From: Microtetraspora glauca
Lineage (GTDB): Bacteria > Actinomycetota > Actinomycetes > Streptosporangiales > Streptosporangiaceae
Assembly: GCA_001570385.1 (NCBI GenBank)
Contig: BBYL01000034.1
Span: 1-64,000 of the forward strand
Length of the DNA: 64,000 nucleotides
Direction of reading: 5' to 3'
A program made the position numbers and the translations under genes. This document shows positions 36,762-45,763 of the stretch, piece after piece. The notes under the pieces were generated by a model that was given only the letters and a program-made list of their open reading frames with translations, had not been told where the DNA came from and did no database searches. Position 1 is the stretch's first letter; the number at the start of each line of letters is the position of its first letter.

Positions 36762-36803
36762 ATGGGCGAATCATTCGGTTGCTTGACTGAATGATTCGCC
36801 CAT
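36762..36803. terminator. Hairpin after metQ
   Basis: A perfect 15-bp inverted repeat (ATGGGCGAATCATTC and its complement) with a 12-nt loop begins 24 bp after the metQ stop. It is AT-richer than most of the window. The only upstream ATG of the following Fic remnant lies inside the right arm. Confidence 0.65.
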
Positions 36804-37269
36804 GGTGTCAGCGGACGACGTACGACTACTACGACGTCCTGGGTGAAGTCGGCCGTCAACGTTGGGGCCCGCACGGGGACACACTGCCGTGGGTGCGGTT
36901 CGTCCTGCGCTGCCACCATATGCAGGCGCAACGCGTCCAGCGGCGGCTGGCGGAGGCCGGGGAGGTCTGGATGCTCCTTGAGGAGCGGGCCGACGCGGAG
37001 AACCTGCACCCTCGCTGCGTCTCGGCCCTTTACCGGGCTTCGTCTCCCGGCGGCTGCGCAGGAGCATGTACCAGTCCGACGAGTCCCTCAGCCAGGGTCA
37101 GGCGGCACGCGACCTTCGCGATCTCGTGTCCCGCGACTGGCTGCGGCCGTACGGCGAGACCAAGGGGCGGTTCTACGCGCCGGGGCCGAAGATGCTGGCG
37201 ATCAGGGAGGATTTCGCCGGCCGGGCCACGCCCCTGCGCGATCCTTATGCGGGTTTCGCGATGAAGTGA
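36791..37269 (+). pseudogene. Remnant of a Fic-family protein, 5'-truncated and frameshifted
   Basis: Two overlapping frames together read like the C-terminal third of an actinobacterial Fic protein: TTYDYYDVLGEVGRQRWGPH ... PWVRFVLRCHHMQAQRVQRRLAEAGEVW in one frame up to about 37035, then GFVSRRLRRSMYQSDESLSQGQAARDLRDLVSRDWLRPYG ... GRFYAPGPKML in the next. The catalytic HPFxxGNGR core is absent and the remnant begins abruptly at the metQ hairpin. A small deletion near 37035-37040 explains the frame change. I infer a decayed gene; the second half may still be read from the ATG at 37066 as a 67-residue helix-turn-helix-like piece. Confidence 0.55.
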
Positions 37270-37302
37270 GCGGACACTTCCCAGGTTCGATCGTGCAGAT
37301 TA

Positions 37303-38922
37303 ATGTTCGGTTCTATGCACCCGGGAGCCGTCGCCGCCCTCACCCCCGACAAGCCCGCAGTGATCGTCGTGAGCCCAGAAGCCGGTACGAGCTCACAACC
37401 CGCCGGAACCGCCCAGTCCGGACCGGCCACCACCCGCGTGGTCACCTATCGAGAGCTGGACGAGCAGTCCAACCGCCTCGCGCATCTCTTCCGCGCGGCG
37501 GGACTGCGGCCGGGCGACCAGATCGCCTTCATGCTGGAGAACCATCCGCTGTTCCTGGTGGTGGCCTGGGCCGCGCACCGGTCCGGCCTGTACTACACCG
37601 CGATCAGTTCCCGGCTGGGGAGCGACGAAGTCGCCTACATCGTGGACAACTGCGACGCCAGGGTCTTCATCTCGTCGGCGCGGCTGGCGGAGGTGGCGAC
37701 CTCCGTCACGGAGGCCACGCCCAAGGTCGAGATCCGGCTCATGATGGACGGCGTGGCCCCCGGATTCACCTCGTACGAGGAGGCCGTCGCGAGCCGGCCC
37801 CCCACCCCGATCGAGGACGAGTGCCAGGGCTCGGACATGCTGTACTCCTCCGGAACGACCGGGCGGCCCAAGGGGGTCAAGCCCGTCCTGACCAAGGCGC
37901 CGCTCGACACTCCCGGTCCGCTGCTCCAGCTGATCCAGTTCCTGTTCGCTCCCGGCCCGGACAGCGTGTACCTCTCGCCCGCGCCGCTCTATCACGCCGC
38001 TCCGCTGCGGTACTGCATGTCCTTCCTGCGCCTCGGGGCGACCGTGGTCGTGATGGAGCGGTTCGATCCCGAGCAGGCCCTGCGGCTCATCGAGGAGTAC
38101 GGCGTCACGCACGCGCAGTGGGTGCCGACCATGTTCATCAAGATGCTGCGCCTGCCCCCCGAGGTGCGCGGGCGCTACGACATCTCCTCGCTGACCTGCG
38201 CGATCCACGCCGCCGCTCCGTGCCCGATCCCGGTCAAGGAGCAGATGATCGAGTGGTGGGGACCGATCGTCCACGAGTACTACGCGGGGACCGAGGGCAA
38301 CTGCTTCCTCTACGCCGGCTCCGAGGACTGGCTCACGCACAAGGGGACGGTCGGGCGGCCGCTGCTGGGGGTCGCGCACGTCTGCGACGAGGACGGGAAC
38401 GAACTGCCCGCGGGCAGGCACGGCACGATCTACTTCTCCGACGGCCCGCGGTTCGAGTACCACGGCGACCCCGGCAAGACGCGCTCGGTGCAGGATCCGC
38501 AGGGCAGGGGCTGGACCACGCTGGGCGACATCGGCTACCTGGACGAGGAGGGCTTCCTCTACCTCACCGACCGCCGGTCGTACATGATCATCTCCGGCGG
38601 CGTGAACATCTATCCGCAGGAAGCGGAGAACGTCCTCGCGCTGCACCCGAAGGTCGCCGACGTGGCGGTCTTCGGCGTGCCGGATCCGCTGATGGGAGAG
38701 GCGGTCAAGGCCGTCGTCGAGGCGGCCGACCCCGCGGACGCGGGACCGGCGCTGGAGGCCGAACTGATCGAGTACTGCCGATCGCGGCTCGCGCACTACA
38801 AGTGCCCGAAGTCCGTCGACTTCAGGGACGAGCTTCCCCGCCACCCCACGGGCAAGCTCTACAAGCGGTTGCTGCGGGACGAGTACTGGAAGTCCGGGAA
38901 CGTGGCTGATCGCTTAGCGTGA
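37303..38922 (+). CDS. AMP-dependent acyl-CoA synthetase
   Basis: A 539-residue adenylate-forming ligase that activates a carboxylic acid with ATP and CoA. Motifs: P-loop LYSSGTTGRPKGVK (about residues 179-192), YYAGTEGN, TLGDIGYLDEEGFLYLTDRRSYMIISGGVNIYPQEAE and the C-terminal Lys in PTGKLYKRLLRDEY. The overall pattern is that of fatty- or aromatic-acid-CoA ligases (FadD-like). No ribosome site precedes the ATG at 37303; a start at 37315 is possible. It is not obviously linked to its neighbours. Confidence 0.88.
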   Translation: MFGSMHPGAVAALTPDKPAVIVVSPEAGTSSQPAGTAQSGPATTRVVTYRELDEQSNRLAHLFRAAGLRPGDQIAFMLENHPLFLVVAWAAHRSGLYYTAISSRLGSDEVAYIVDNCDARVFISSARLAEVATSVTEATPKVEIRLMMDGVAPGFTSYEEAVASRPPTPIEDECQGSDMLYSSGTTGRPKGVKPVLTKAPLDTPGPLLQLIQFLFAPGPDSVYLSPAPLYHAAPLRYCMSFLRLGATVVVMERFDPEQALRLIEEYGVTHAQWVPTMFIKMLRLPPEVRGRYDISSLTCAIHAAAPCPIPVKEQMIEWWGPIVHEYYAGTEGNCFLYAGSEDWLTHKGTVGRPLLGVAHVCDEDGNELPAGRHGTIYFSDGPRFEYHGDPGKTRSVQDPQGRGWTTLGDIGYLDEEGFLYLTDRRSYMIISGGVNIYPQEAENVLALHPKVADVAVFGVPDPLMGEAVKAVVEAADPADAGPALEAELIEYCRSRLAHYKCPKSVDFRDELPRHPTGKLYKRLLRDEYWKSGNVADRLA

Positions 38923-38999
38923 CCTTACAGGGCGTTTGGCATCGTGGACGTGTACCGGCGGGAGAGCCGGAAGACGCAGCGGCCACGAGGGGGAAGACG

Positions 39000-40286
39000 A
39001 TGAGCTCCGAGGAGCGGACGCCCGAGAACGAGAACACGACGGGCCACGGATGGAGCCAGTTCGGCAGCACCCCGCCCCAGCACGGGCAGTACGGGGCCTA
39101 CGGCCAGTACCCCCCGCCGCAGCAGGGTGACACGGCGGCGTTCGCCGCGTCCCCGTTCCAGCAGCCCGTGAAGCGGGCGTGGAGCGGTGGGCAGAAGGCG
39201 GTGGCCGGGCTCGCCCTCGCCGCGGTGGCACTGGGCGGCGGGGTCGCGGGGGCCTTCGTCGCGAACAGCTTCGACAACGGCGGGACGGTCATCTCCTCGC
39301 CGGTGCTCCCCGTGTCCAACAGCTCGGGGAACACCATCGTGGCGGTGGCCAAGGCCATCCAGCCGTCGGTGGTGTCGGTCAAGGTCAAGACGCGGACCGG
39401 CGGCGGTGAGGGGTCGGGGGTCATCCTCTCGGCCGACGGGCTGATCCTCACCAACAACCACGTCGTCTCGGAGGCCGGACAGGACGCGTCGGTCACCGTG
39501 AAGTTCAGCGACGGCAAGACCGCGTCGGCCACGGTCAAGGGCACCGACCCGGCGACCGACCTCGCGGTCATCCAGGTCCACGACGTCTCGGGTCTCACCC
39601 CCGCCAGCCTCGGCGACAGCGACAAGCTCCAGGTCGGCGACTCCGTGCTCGCGATCGGCAGCCCGCTGGGCCTGGAGGGCTCGGTGACATCCGGCATCGT
39701 GAGCGCGCTGGACCGCACGCTCACCGAAAGCAGTCAGGACCAGCAGCAGCAGCCCTTCCCCTGGGGGCAGGAGCAACAGCAGCAGCCGGCCCAGCAGGTG
39801 ACCATCGGCGGCATGATCCAGACCGACGCGGCGATCAACCCCGGCAACTCCGGCGGCGCGTTGGTCAACGCGGCGGGCCAGGTGATCGGCATCAACACCG
39901 CCATCGCCACCTCGGGCTCCAGTGTCGGCAACATCGGCGTGGGCTTCGCCATCCCGATCAACACCGCCAAGATGGTCTCCGAGCAGCTCATCAAGACCGG
40001 CAAAGCGACGCACGCCTTCCTCGGCGTGAGCGTCGCGGACGCGACCGGCGACACGCCCGGTGCGGTCGTCGCCTCGATCACCAAGGGCAGCCCCGCGGAC
40101 AAGGCCGGTCTGAAGGAGGCGGACCTCATCACCAAGATCGACGAAACCATCGTCGGCGACGCGGAGACGCTGGTGGGCGTCATCCGCCGGCACCAGCCTG
40201 GCGACAAGATCGCCGTGACCTACACCCGCAACGGCCGGCCCTCGACGGCCACCATCGCCCTGACCGAGAACAGCAGCACGAGCTGA
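39000..40286 (+). CDS. HtrA/DegP-type membrane-anchored serine protease
   Basis: A 428-residue envelope quality-control protease. A Pro/Gln/Tyr-rich cytoplasmic tail (residues 1-60) precedes one transmembrane helix (about 66-88). The trypsin-like domain has H154 (LTNNHVVS), D187 (DPATDLAVI) and S284 (NPGNSGGAL), and a PDZ domain fills the last ~100 residues (AFLGVSVADATGDTPGAVV...). Residues 246-266 form a Gln-rich insertion just before the catalytic-Ser strand. The ATG at 39000 follows GAGGGGGAAGACG. Confidence 0.92.
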   Translation: MSSEERTPENENTTGHGWSQFGSTPPQHGQYGAYGQYPPPQQGDTAAFAASPFQQPVKRAWSGGQKAVAGLALAAVALGGGVAGAFVANSFDNGGTVISSPVLPVSNSSGNTIVAVAKAIQPSVVSVKVKTRTGGGEGSGVILSADGLILTNNHVVSEAGQDASVTVKFSDGKTASATVKGTDPATDLAVIQVHDVSGLTPASLGDSDKLQVGDSVLAIGSPLGLEGSVTSGIVSALDRTLTESSQDQQQQPFPWGQEQQQQPAQQVTIGGMIQTDAAINPGNSGGALVNAAGQVIGINTAIATSGSSVGNIGVGFAIPINTAKMVSEQLIKTGKATHAFLGVSVADATGDTPGAVVASITKGSPADKAGLKEADLITKIDETIVGDAETLVGVIRRHQPGDKIAVTYTRNGRPSTATIALTENSSTS

Positions 40287-40295
40287 CACCCCCCC

Positions 40296-40353
40296 GCCGT
40301 CCCCGCCCGGGGACGGCATCCGTACAGGGCGCCCCCGCACGGGGCGCCCGTAC
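40296..40353. terminator. Two tandem hairpins between htrA and cydC
   Basis: The first hairpin pairs GCCGTCCCC (40296-40304) with GGGGACGGC (40309-40317). The second pairs GGGCGCCCC (40327-40335) with GGGGCGCCC (40341-40349), extended by flanking GTAC. They sit between the convergent htrA and cydC genes and probably stop both transcripts. Confidence 0.65.
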
Positions 40354-40420
40354 TGGTGTCCGGACGGGTGGTGCCCTCAGGCGAGGGCCAGAGGAGGCGA
40401 GCGTCGGAGGCGGGGGCAGA

Positions 40421-42154
40421 TCAGCGGGACGAGGCCCGAGACGACGCGGTCAGGGTCTCCGACTCCCACAGATCCCGGTAGTACCCGGGGGCCGAGACCA
40501 GCTCCGCGTGCGTGCCGCGCTGCGCCACCCGGCCGTCCTCCAGGACCACGATCTCGTCCACCTGCTCCAGGCCGCGTAGGCGGTGGGTGACGAGCAGGGT
40601 CGTCCGGCCCCGCGTCGCGTCGAGCAGGTCGGCGGTCAGCGCGTCGGCCGTCTCCTCGTCCAGTGCCTCGGCCGGCTCGTCGAGCAGCAGTACGGCCGGA
40701 TCGAAGAGCAGGGCCCGCGCGAGCGCCAGGCGCTGGAGCTGGCCGCCCGAGACCGTGCGGCCGTCCTCGCCGAGCACCGTGTCCCACCCCGTCCGGTCCG
40801 CCCACGTGTCCAGCCGGGCCCGCCGTACGGCCTGGGTGAGCTCGCCGTCCGACGCCTCCGGACCGGCCAGCCGCAGGTTGTCGCGGAACGACGCCTGGAA
40901 CACGTATGGATCCTGGGTCAGCCCGGTCATCGCCGCCCGGACGTCGTCCGAGGCGTAGGAGCGGATGTCGACCCCATTGATCGTGATATGTCCTGACTCG
41001 ATGTCCACGGTCCGCATCAGCGCGGACAGCAGCGTGCTCTTCCCCGCGCCGCTCGGCCCGACGATGGCCACCCTACGGCCCGGCGTGAGGGTCAGGCTGA
41101 CCCCGTCGAGCGCCGGCTCGCGGTCGCCGTGCCGGACGACCAGGTCCTCCACCTCGACGGTCATCGGGGCCTCGGGCGGGGGCGCGGGACTGGCCGGCTC
41201 GGCCACTACGACCGGGGTCGCCTGGATCTCCGCCAGCCTGCGCAGCGCGGCGCCGACCCCCGCGAAGCGCTCCCCGGCCGCGGCGAGCGGCAGCACCGGT
41301 TCGAAGGAGACCAGCGCGGTCAGCGCGAGCACGGCGGTGGCCACCTGGCCGAGCCCGGCGGCCTGCGCGATCAGCACCACCGCCGCCACGGTCGATCCCT
41401 GGATGAGGACCCCGAGCCCGAGGGCCGCGGCGTTGATCCTCGCCTGGCCCCGCTCCAGCGCGGAGAGGCGGCCCTCCGCCGCCATACCGTCCGAAAGTGC
41501 CTGTCCCTTCGCGTCGTACGCGGCGAGATCCGCCGCGCCGTGGACCAGGTCGGCCACCCGGGCGGCCAGCTCGGCCCGCGCGGGAGCGATCCTGGCCGAC
41601 CAGCGGTGGGCGGCGGCGGCCGTACCGGCCGGGAGCAGCACGCCGGCGAGCAGCAGCCCGAGGGCGAGCACCAGCGCGCCCACGGGCAGCAGGAACGCCC
41701 CGATGACGATGGCCGCGACCCCGGTGAGCAGGGCGGCGACGGCGGGAAGCAGGCAGCGGACCAGCAGATCCTGGACCGCCTCGGTGTCGTCCACCATCCG
41801 GCTGAGCAGGTCGGCGCCCCGCTGGCGGAGCGGCCCTGCGGGGATGAGCGACTCGTACAGCCGCTCGCGGGTGCTCGCCTGCGCCCGCAGCGCCACGTCG
41901 TGCCCGGTGAGCCGCTCCGCGTACCGCAACACGCCCTTGCCGGTCGCGAACGCGCGCACTCCGACGATCGCGACCGACAACGCGGCCAGCGGCGGCTGCT
42001 CGGCGGCCCGCGTGATCAGCCACGCCGCCGACGCGATCAGCGCGACCCCGGCGAGGTCGGCGGCGGAACCCGCGAGGGCGGCGACGACCAGCCTGCGGGC
42101 CATCCCCGGGGCGAGGATCGTCCTGCGGAGCCCGGCTCCATGGGGGGCGCTCAT
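40421..42154 (-). CDS. cydC: Thiol-reductant ABC exporter subunit CydC
   Basis: A 577-residue ABC half-transporter with an N-terminal six-helix membrane domain (residues ~20-290) and a C-terminal ATPase: Walker A GPSGAGKST, signature VSGGQLQR, Walker B VLLLDEPAEALDEET, switch LVTHRLRGL. With CydD it exports cysteine or glutathione-like thiols (and heme in recent work) and is needed to assemble cytochrome bd oxidase. Its start overlaps the cydD stop by 4 bases. cydAB are not in this window, unlike many actinobacteria in which cydABDC are contiguous. Confidence 0.9.
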   Translation of the reverse strand: MSAPHGAGLRRTILAPGMARRLVVAALAGSAADLAGVALIASAAWLITRAAEQPPLAALSVAIVGVRAFATGKGVLRYAERLTGHDVALRAQASTRERLYESLIPAGPLRQRGADLLSRMVDDTEAVQDLLVRCLLPAVAALLTGVAAIVIGAFLLPVGALVLALGLLLAGVLLPAGTAAAAHRWSARIAPARAELAARVADLVHGAADLAAYDAKGQALSDGMAAEGRLSALERGQARINAAALGLGVLIQGSTVAAVVLIAQAAGLGQVATAVLALTALVSFEPVLPLAAAGERFAGVGAALRRLAEIQATPVVVAEPASPAPPPEAPMTVEVEDLVVRHGDREPALDGVSLTLTPGRRVAIVGPSGAGKSTLLSALMRTVDIESGHITINGVDIRSYASDDVRAAMTGLTQDPYVFQASFRDNLRLAGPEASDGELTQAVRRARLDTWADRTGWDTVLGEDGRTVSGGQLQRLALARALLFDPAVLLLDEPAEALDEETADALTADLLDATRGRTTLLVTHRLRGLEQVDEIVVLEDGRVAQRGTHAELVSAPGYYRDLWESETLTASSRASSR

Positions 42155-43944
42155 CGGGCATCGCCTCTCTCCGCCGCGAGGGCGTCGGCTTCGCGATCAT
42201 GTCCGCTGTCGTGCCCGTTACCCTGCCCGTGGTCCTGGGGGCGGTCCGGGACGATCCGGCCCCCGCCGATGCGGACGACCCGGTCGGCCAGGCCGATCAT
42301 CGCGGGCCGGTGCGCCACCACGATGGCGGTACGGCCCTCGGCCAGCGTGCGGGTGGCCTCGACCACGGCGGCCTCGCTGCGGCCGTCCAGGCGGGCGGTG
42401 GGCTCGTCGAGCAGCAGGACCTCAGCGGAGGGGCGGCAGAACGCGCGGGCCAGCGCGACCCGCTGGCGCTGTCCCGCCGACAGGTTCACGCCGCGCTCGC
42501 CGAGCACCGTCTCGTAGCCATCCGGCAGCGCCTCCACGAACCCGGCCGCCTGCGCCGCGGCGGCGGCCGTACGGATCAGGTCGGGCGAGGCGGAGCCGCC
42601 GAGCCCGATGTTGTCCGCGACGGACATGGCGAACAGGTGGGGCCGCTGAGGCACGAAGGCCAGCCTGCGTCGCCATTCGTCCAGGTCGAGGGTGGCGAGG
42701 TCCACCCCGTCGACCAGCACCCGGCCCTCGGATGGTGTGACGAATCCGAGGAGCAGGTGCAGCAGCGTGCTCTTCCCGCCGCCGCTCTCCCCGACCAGCG
42801 CGACCCGCTCGCCGGGCGCGACGACGAGCGACACGTCGTCGAGCGCGGGCTGGTCGCGGCCGGGATAGCGGACCGTGACATGCTCCAGCCTGATCTCCGG
42901 CGCGCGGGACGCTGAGGGAGTGTGCACACCGTGGTCCGGCACCGGAGAGACACCCGGCCGCGTGGCCGGTGTCCGGTCGGTGGCCGCCTGGTCGGGCTGT
43001 TTCTCGTCGGGCTGTTTCTCGCCGGGCGGGACGAGGAGGGCGAACGCCTCGTCCGCGGCGGCCACGCCCTCGACCGACGCGTGGAACTTGGTGCCCATGG
43101 CACGCAGCGGCAGGTACGCCTCCGGAGCGAGCAGGAGGACGAGCAGGGCCGTGTCGAGGTCGAGGGAGCCGGACAGCAGCCGGAGGCCGACGGGGACCGC
43201 CACCAGGGCCAGCGAGAGCGACGCCACGAGTTCCAGCACGAGCGACGACAGGAACGCCACCCGGAGCGTCCGCATGGTCGCGGCCCGATGCGCGGCGGCC
43301 ACGTCGCGGATGACCGAGGACTGGTACCGCGCCCGGCCGAAGGCCCGCAGCGTCGGCAGACCGCGTACGACGTCGAGGAAGTGGCCGCCGAGTCGGGAGA
43401 GGGCCCGCCACTGCCGCTCGGTCACCGTCTTGGTGGTCCATCCCACCAGCGCCCCGAAGACCGGGATGAGCGGCAGCGTGAACAGGACGATCAGGCCGGT
43501 GGCGAGATCGGCGACGAAGAGCCGGGCCAGCACCGCGACCGGGACGACGGTCGCGACCGCGACGGCGGGCAGGTATCCCGCCAGGTAGGGGTCGAGCGCG
43601 TCGAGTCCACGGCCGACGAGGGTGACCAGCTCACCGGAACGCGGGCCCGCGAACACGCTCTCCTGGAAACGCTTCATCAGGCGGGCGCGCAGGACCGACT
43701 TGACTCCGGTGGCCGTACGGCCGGCCGAGGCGCCCTGGATCCAGCCGAGCAGCCCCCGGAAGAGCACGACCACGACCAGGGGGAGGAGAACCGCCACGGC
43801 GAACCGGCCGGACAGTACACCCGCGAGCAGCTCGGCCTGTACGAGCACGAGCAGGCCGGCGAAGACCGCGGCGGCCAGGCAGACGGCCAGATGGCGCCGG
43901 ACGGCCGGTTCCGCGCGGGCGAGCCGCAGGAGATCCTTGTGCAT
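42151..43944 (-). CDS. cydD: Thiol-reductant ABC exporter subunit CydD
   Basis: A 597-residue partner of CydC. The membrane domain begins HLAVCLAAAVFAGLLVLVQAELLAGVLSG and contains the CydD-typical FTLPLIPVFGALVGWTTKTVTERQWRALSRLGGHFLDVVRGLPTLRAFGRA. The ATPase has Walker A GESGGGKST, signature LSAGQRQR and Walker B VLLLDEPTARLD. A ~50-residue Pro/Asp/Gln linker (about 315-365, with a KQPDEKQPD repeat) joins the halves. The ATG at 43944 has GAGGGA just upstream; the 35 codons before it in the same frame lack homology. Confidence 0.9.
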   Translation of the reverse strand: MHKDLLRLARAEPAVRRHLAVCLAAAVFAGLLVLVQAELLAGVLSGRFAVAVLLPLVVVVLFRGLLGWIQGASAGRTATGVKSVLRARLMKRFQESVFAGPRSGELVTLVGRGLDALDPYLAGYLPAVAVATVVPVAVLARLFVADLATGLIVLFTLPLIPVFGALVGWTTKTVTERQWRALSRLGGHFLDVVRGLPTLRAFGRARYQSSVIRDVAAAHRAATMRTLRVAFLSSLVLELVASLSLALVAVPVGLRLLSGSLDLDTALLVLLLAPEAYLPLRAMGTKFHASVEGVAAADEAFALLVPPGEKQPDEKQPDQAATDRTPATRPGVSPVPDHGVHTPSASRAPEIRLEHVTVRYPGRDQPALDDVSLVVAPGERVALVGESGGGKSTLLHLLLGFVTPSEGRVLVDGVDLATLDLDEWRRRLAFVPQRPHLFAMSVADNIGLGGSASPDLIRTAAAAAQAAGFVEALPDGYETVLGERGVNLSAGQRQRVALARAFCRPSAEVLLLDEPTARLDGRSEAAVVEATRTLAEGRTAIVVAHRPAMIGLADRVVRIGGGRIVPDRPQDHGQGNGHDSGHDREADALAAERGDAR

Positions 43945-44184
43945 ATATCCCTCAGTATTCCCGAACTCCCGCAGTGCCCCCGACGTGCGCATTGTCGTCG
44001 GGCTGACGACACCGCAGGCGATCTCGAGGTCACGAGACCACCTTGGCATCCGGCAGGGCCGGTGCCGGGTTCGGGGCGGGTGTTGGGCGGGCCGGGACGA
44101 CCCTCGGCCGGTCAGCGGGCGAGCACCAGGGGCGGCACCCGCGTGAGGTCGTCGGCCGGCGCGCTCGACGTCCGATCAGGCGGA

Positions 44185-45744
44185 TCAGGCGGGGGAGCGG
44201 CCGGGACGCCCGTCGTCCTCGTCTCGGCGTACGGGCCCCCGCAGCGGGCTCGCGCGCACACCGGCCCGAGCGGTGACACCGGTACGGCCGCCGCGCGTCG
44301 CGGGGAAGCCGTGGCGGGTGCCGGGGGACGGCTCCTGCGCGGGAACGCTGGTCCCCGGTCCTGGCGGGCGGCGCGCGGCATGCTGGGGGGCGGAGGAGGA
44401 CCACAGGAAGCCTCCGGCGGCGACGGCGGCGACGAGGACGAACCAGGCCAGCGCCCGGCCCGTTCGCAGTCCGTAACCGGACACCAGCCAGTACGCGCCC
44501 AGCGCCATCCGGGTGGCCGGGCGGGCGGCGGTGATCCGCCGCATCTCCATCGCGCCGAACGCGAAGTCGGTCGCGGTGCGGTCGTCGTCGACCCTGAGCC
44601 CCGCGTACAGATGTTTCAGACGTCCGGGATCGACGGCGCGCCGCGTCGGGCCGAACCGCAGCGTGTGCTCGTCGGCGAGGAGTTGCCGCCTGCTCCACCA
44701 CCGCACGGGCGGCCAGCTCAGCCGGAGCTGGACCCCGCGCGGGGTGGTGGCGAACACGCAGCCGGTCAGCCGCAACCGCCCGGGGTCGGGCACACCCGCC
44801 AGATGGCATCCGGCCAGATCCACGCCCGTCAGGGAGAGCCGGTCGACGTCGAGCCGCTCCAGGGAGAGGACCCGGACCCGTCCGGCGCGGCGGACCACGC
44901 TCGCCTGGCCGCGGGAGACGAGCCCGCGCAGGTCCACGTCGGCGTCGTCCAGCCGCAGCACCAGGCGCCCCGTGACCTGGGCGTTGCGCAGGTCGATCAG
45001 GCACCCGGACGCGTCGATCTCCAGCTTGCCGTCCGTACGCGCCCCGGCGAGCACAAGGCGCCCGGCGACCGACGAGGGGGACAGGAAGGCGCCGCCGGCG
45101 AACCGGGCGCCCTCGAACGCGGCCGCGCCGTCGAAGGCCGACCTGGACAGGGAGACGGCCTTTCGGAATCTGGCGCCACGAAACCGGGCCTCACCGTGGA
45201 ACCGGGTGCCGTCGAACGAGGTGAACCCGGTGAAATCGGCCTGGTCGAAGGAGGCGGACGACAGGCACGCGTCGCCGAAGAGCGCGTCGCTGCCCACCCT
45301 CACCCGGTCGAAGGACGCGTGGCCGTGGACGCGGGCGCCGTGCATCGACAACTCGCGGGCGAACGCGGTCTCCGCGAAGGAGACGTTGCCGGTGAACCTG
45401 GACCCGAAGAACGACGCGAGGCCGTCGAAGCGGGCGCGGGCGAACGACGCGTCGCCGAGGAACTCCACCCCGGCGAAACGGGCGGGAGAGGTGAAGCGCG
45501 CCAGGTCGAACCGGGCCCGGCCGAGAGATCGGCAGGTCGCGGCGAGCACGAGGTCGAGCAGTTCCGCGCCGACCAGGGGGCCGCGCAGGTCGACGCCCTG
45601 CCCGGGAGAGAGGGCCCGAAGGCGCGAATCCAACTCGTCGGGGCCCAGGTGGGCCAGGCAGCGTCCGTACGGCTGATGGGCGGCGCCGGCACATCCGTCG
45701 TGGGCGCACGTGATCCAGCCGACGTCGAGGAAGCTCGGGGGCAT
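44185..45744 (-). CDS. Pentapeptide-repeat-like protein with N-terminal Cys motif and C-terminal membrane helix
   Basis: A 519-residue protein. The N-terminus has a small Cys/His motif, CAHDGCAGAAHQPYGRCLAHL (about residues 13-33), of the sort that binds zinc. Residues ~70-300 are runs of the A-x-F-x-G/A-A-R-F type (FDLARFTSPARFAGVEFLGDASFARARF...), the right-handed beta-helix pattern of pentapeptide repeats. A hydrophobic helix near residue 430 (ALAWFVLVAAVAAGGFLW) is followed by a low-complexity basic tail. Many actinobacteria have such proteins of unknown function. The 240-bp spacer to cydD holds nothing recognisable. Confidence 0.72.
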   Translation of the reverse strand: MPPSFLDVGWITCAHDGCAGAAHQPYGRCLAHLGPDELDSRLRALSPGQGVDLRGPLVGAELLDLVLAATCRSLGRARFDLARFTSPARFAGVEFLGDASFARARFDGLASFFGSRFTGNVSFAETAFARELSMHGARVHGHASFDRVRVGSDALFGDACLSSASFDQADFTGFTSFDGTRFHGEARFRGARFRKAVSLSRSAFDGAAAFEGARFAGGAFLSPSSVAGRLVLAGARTDGKLEIDASGCLIDLRNAQVTGRLVLRLDDADVDLRGLVSRGQASVVRRAGRVRVLSLERLDVDRLSLTGVDLAGCHLAGVPDPGRLRLTGCVFATTPRGVQLRLSWPPVRWWSRRQLLADEHTLRFGPTRRAVDPGRLKHLYAGLRVDDDRTATDFAFGAMEMRRITAARPATRMALGAYWLVSGYGLRTGRALAWFVLVAAVAAGGFLWSSSAPQHAARRPPGPGTSVPAQEPSPGTRHGFPATRGGRTGVTARAGVRASPLRGPVRRDEDDGRPGRSPA

Positions 45745-45763
45745 GGAGGAGTCATACCCACAT

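Noticed and set aside
36791..36850. The ATG at 36791 as a true start for a Fic-like gene
   Set aside because: It lies within the metQ hairpin arm and the family's N-terminal and catalytic parts are absent.
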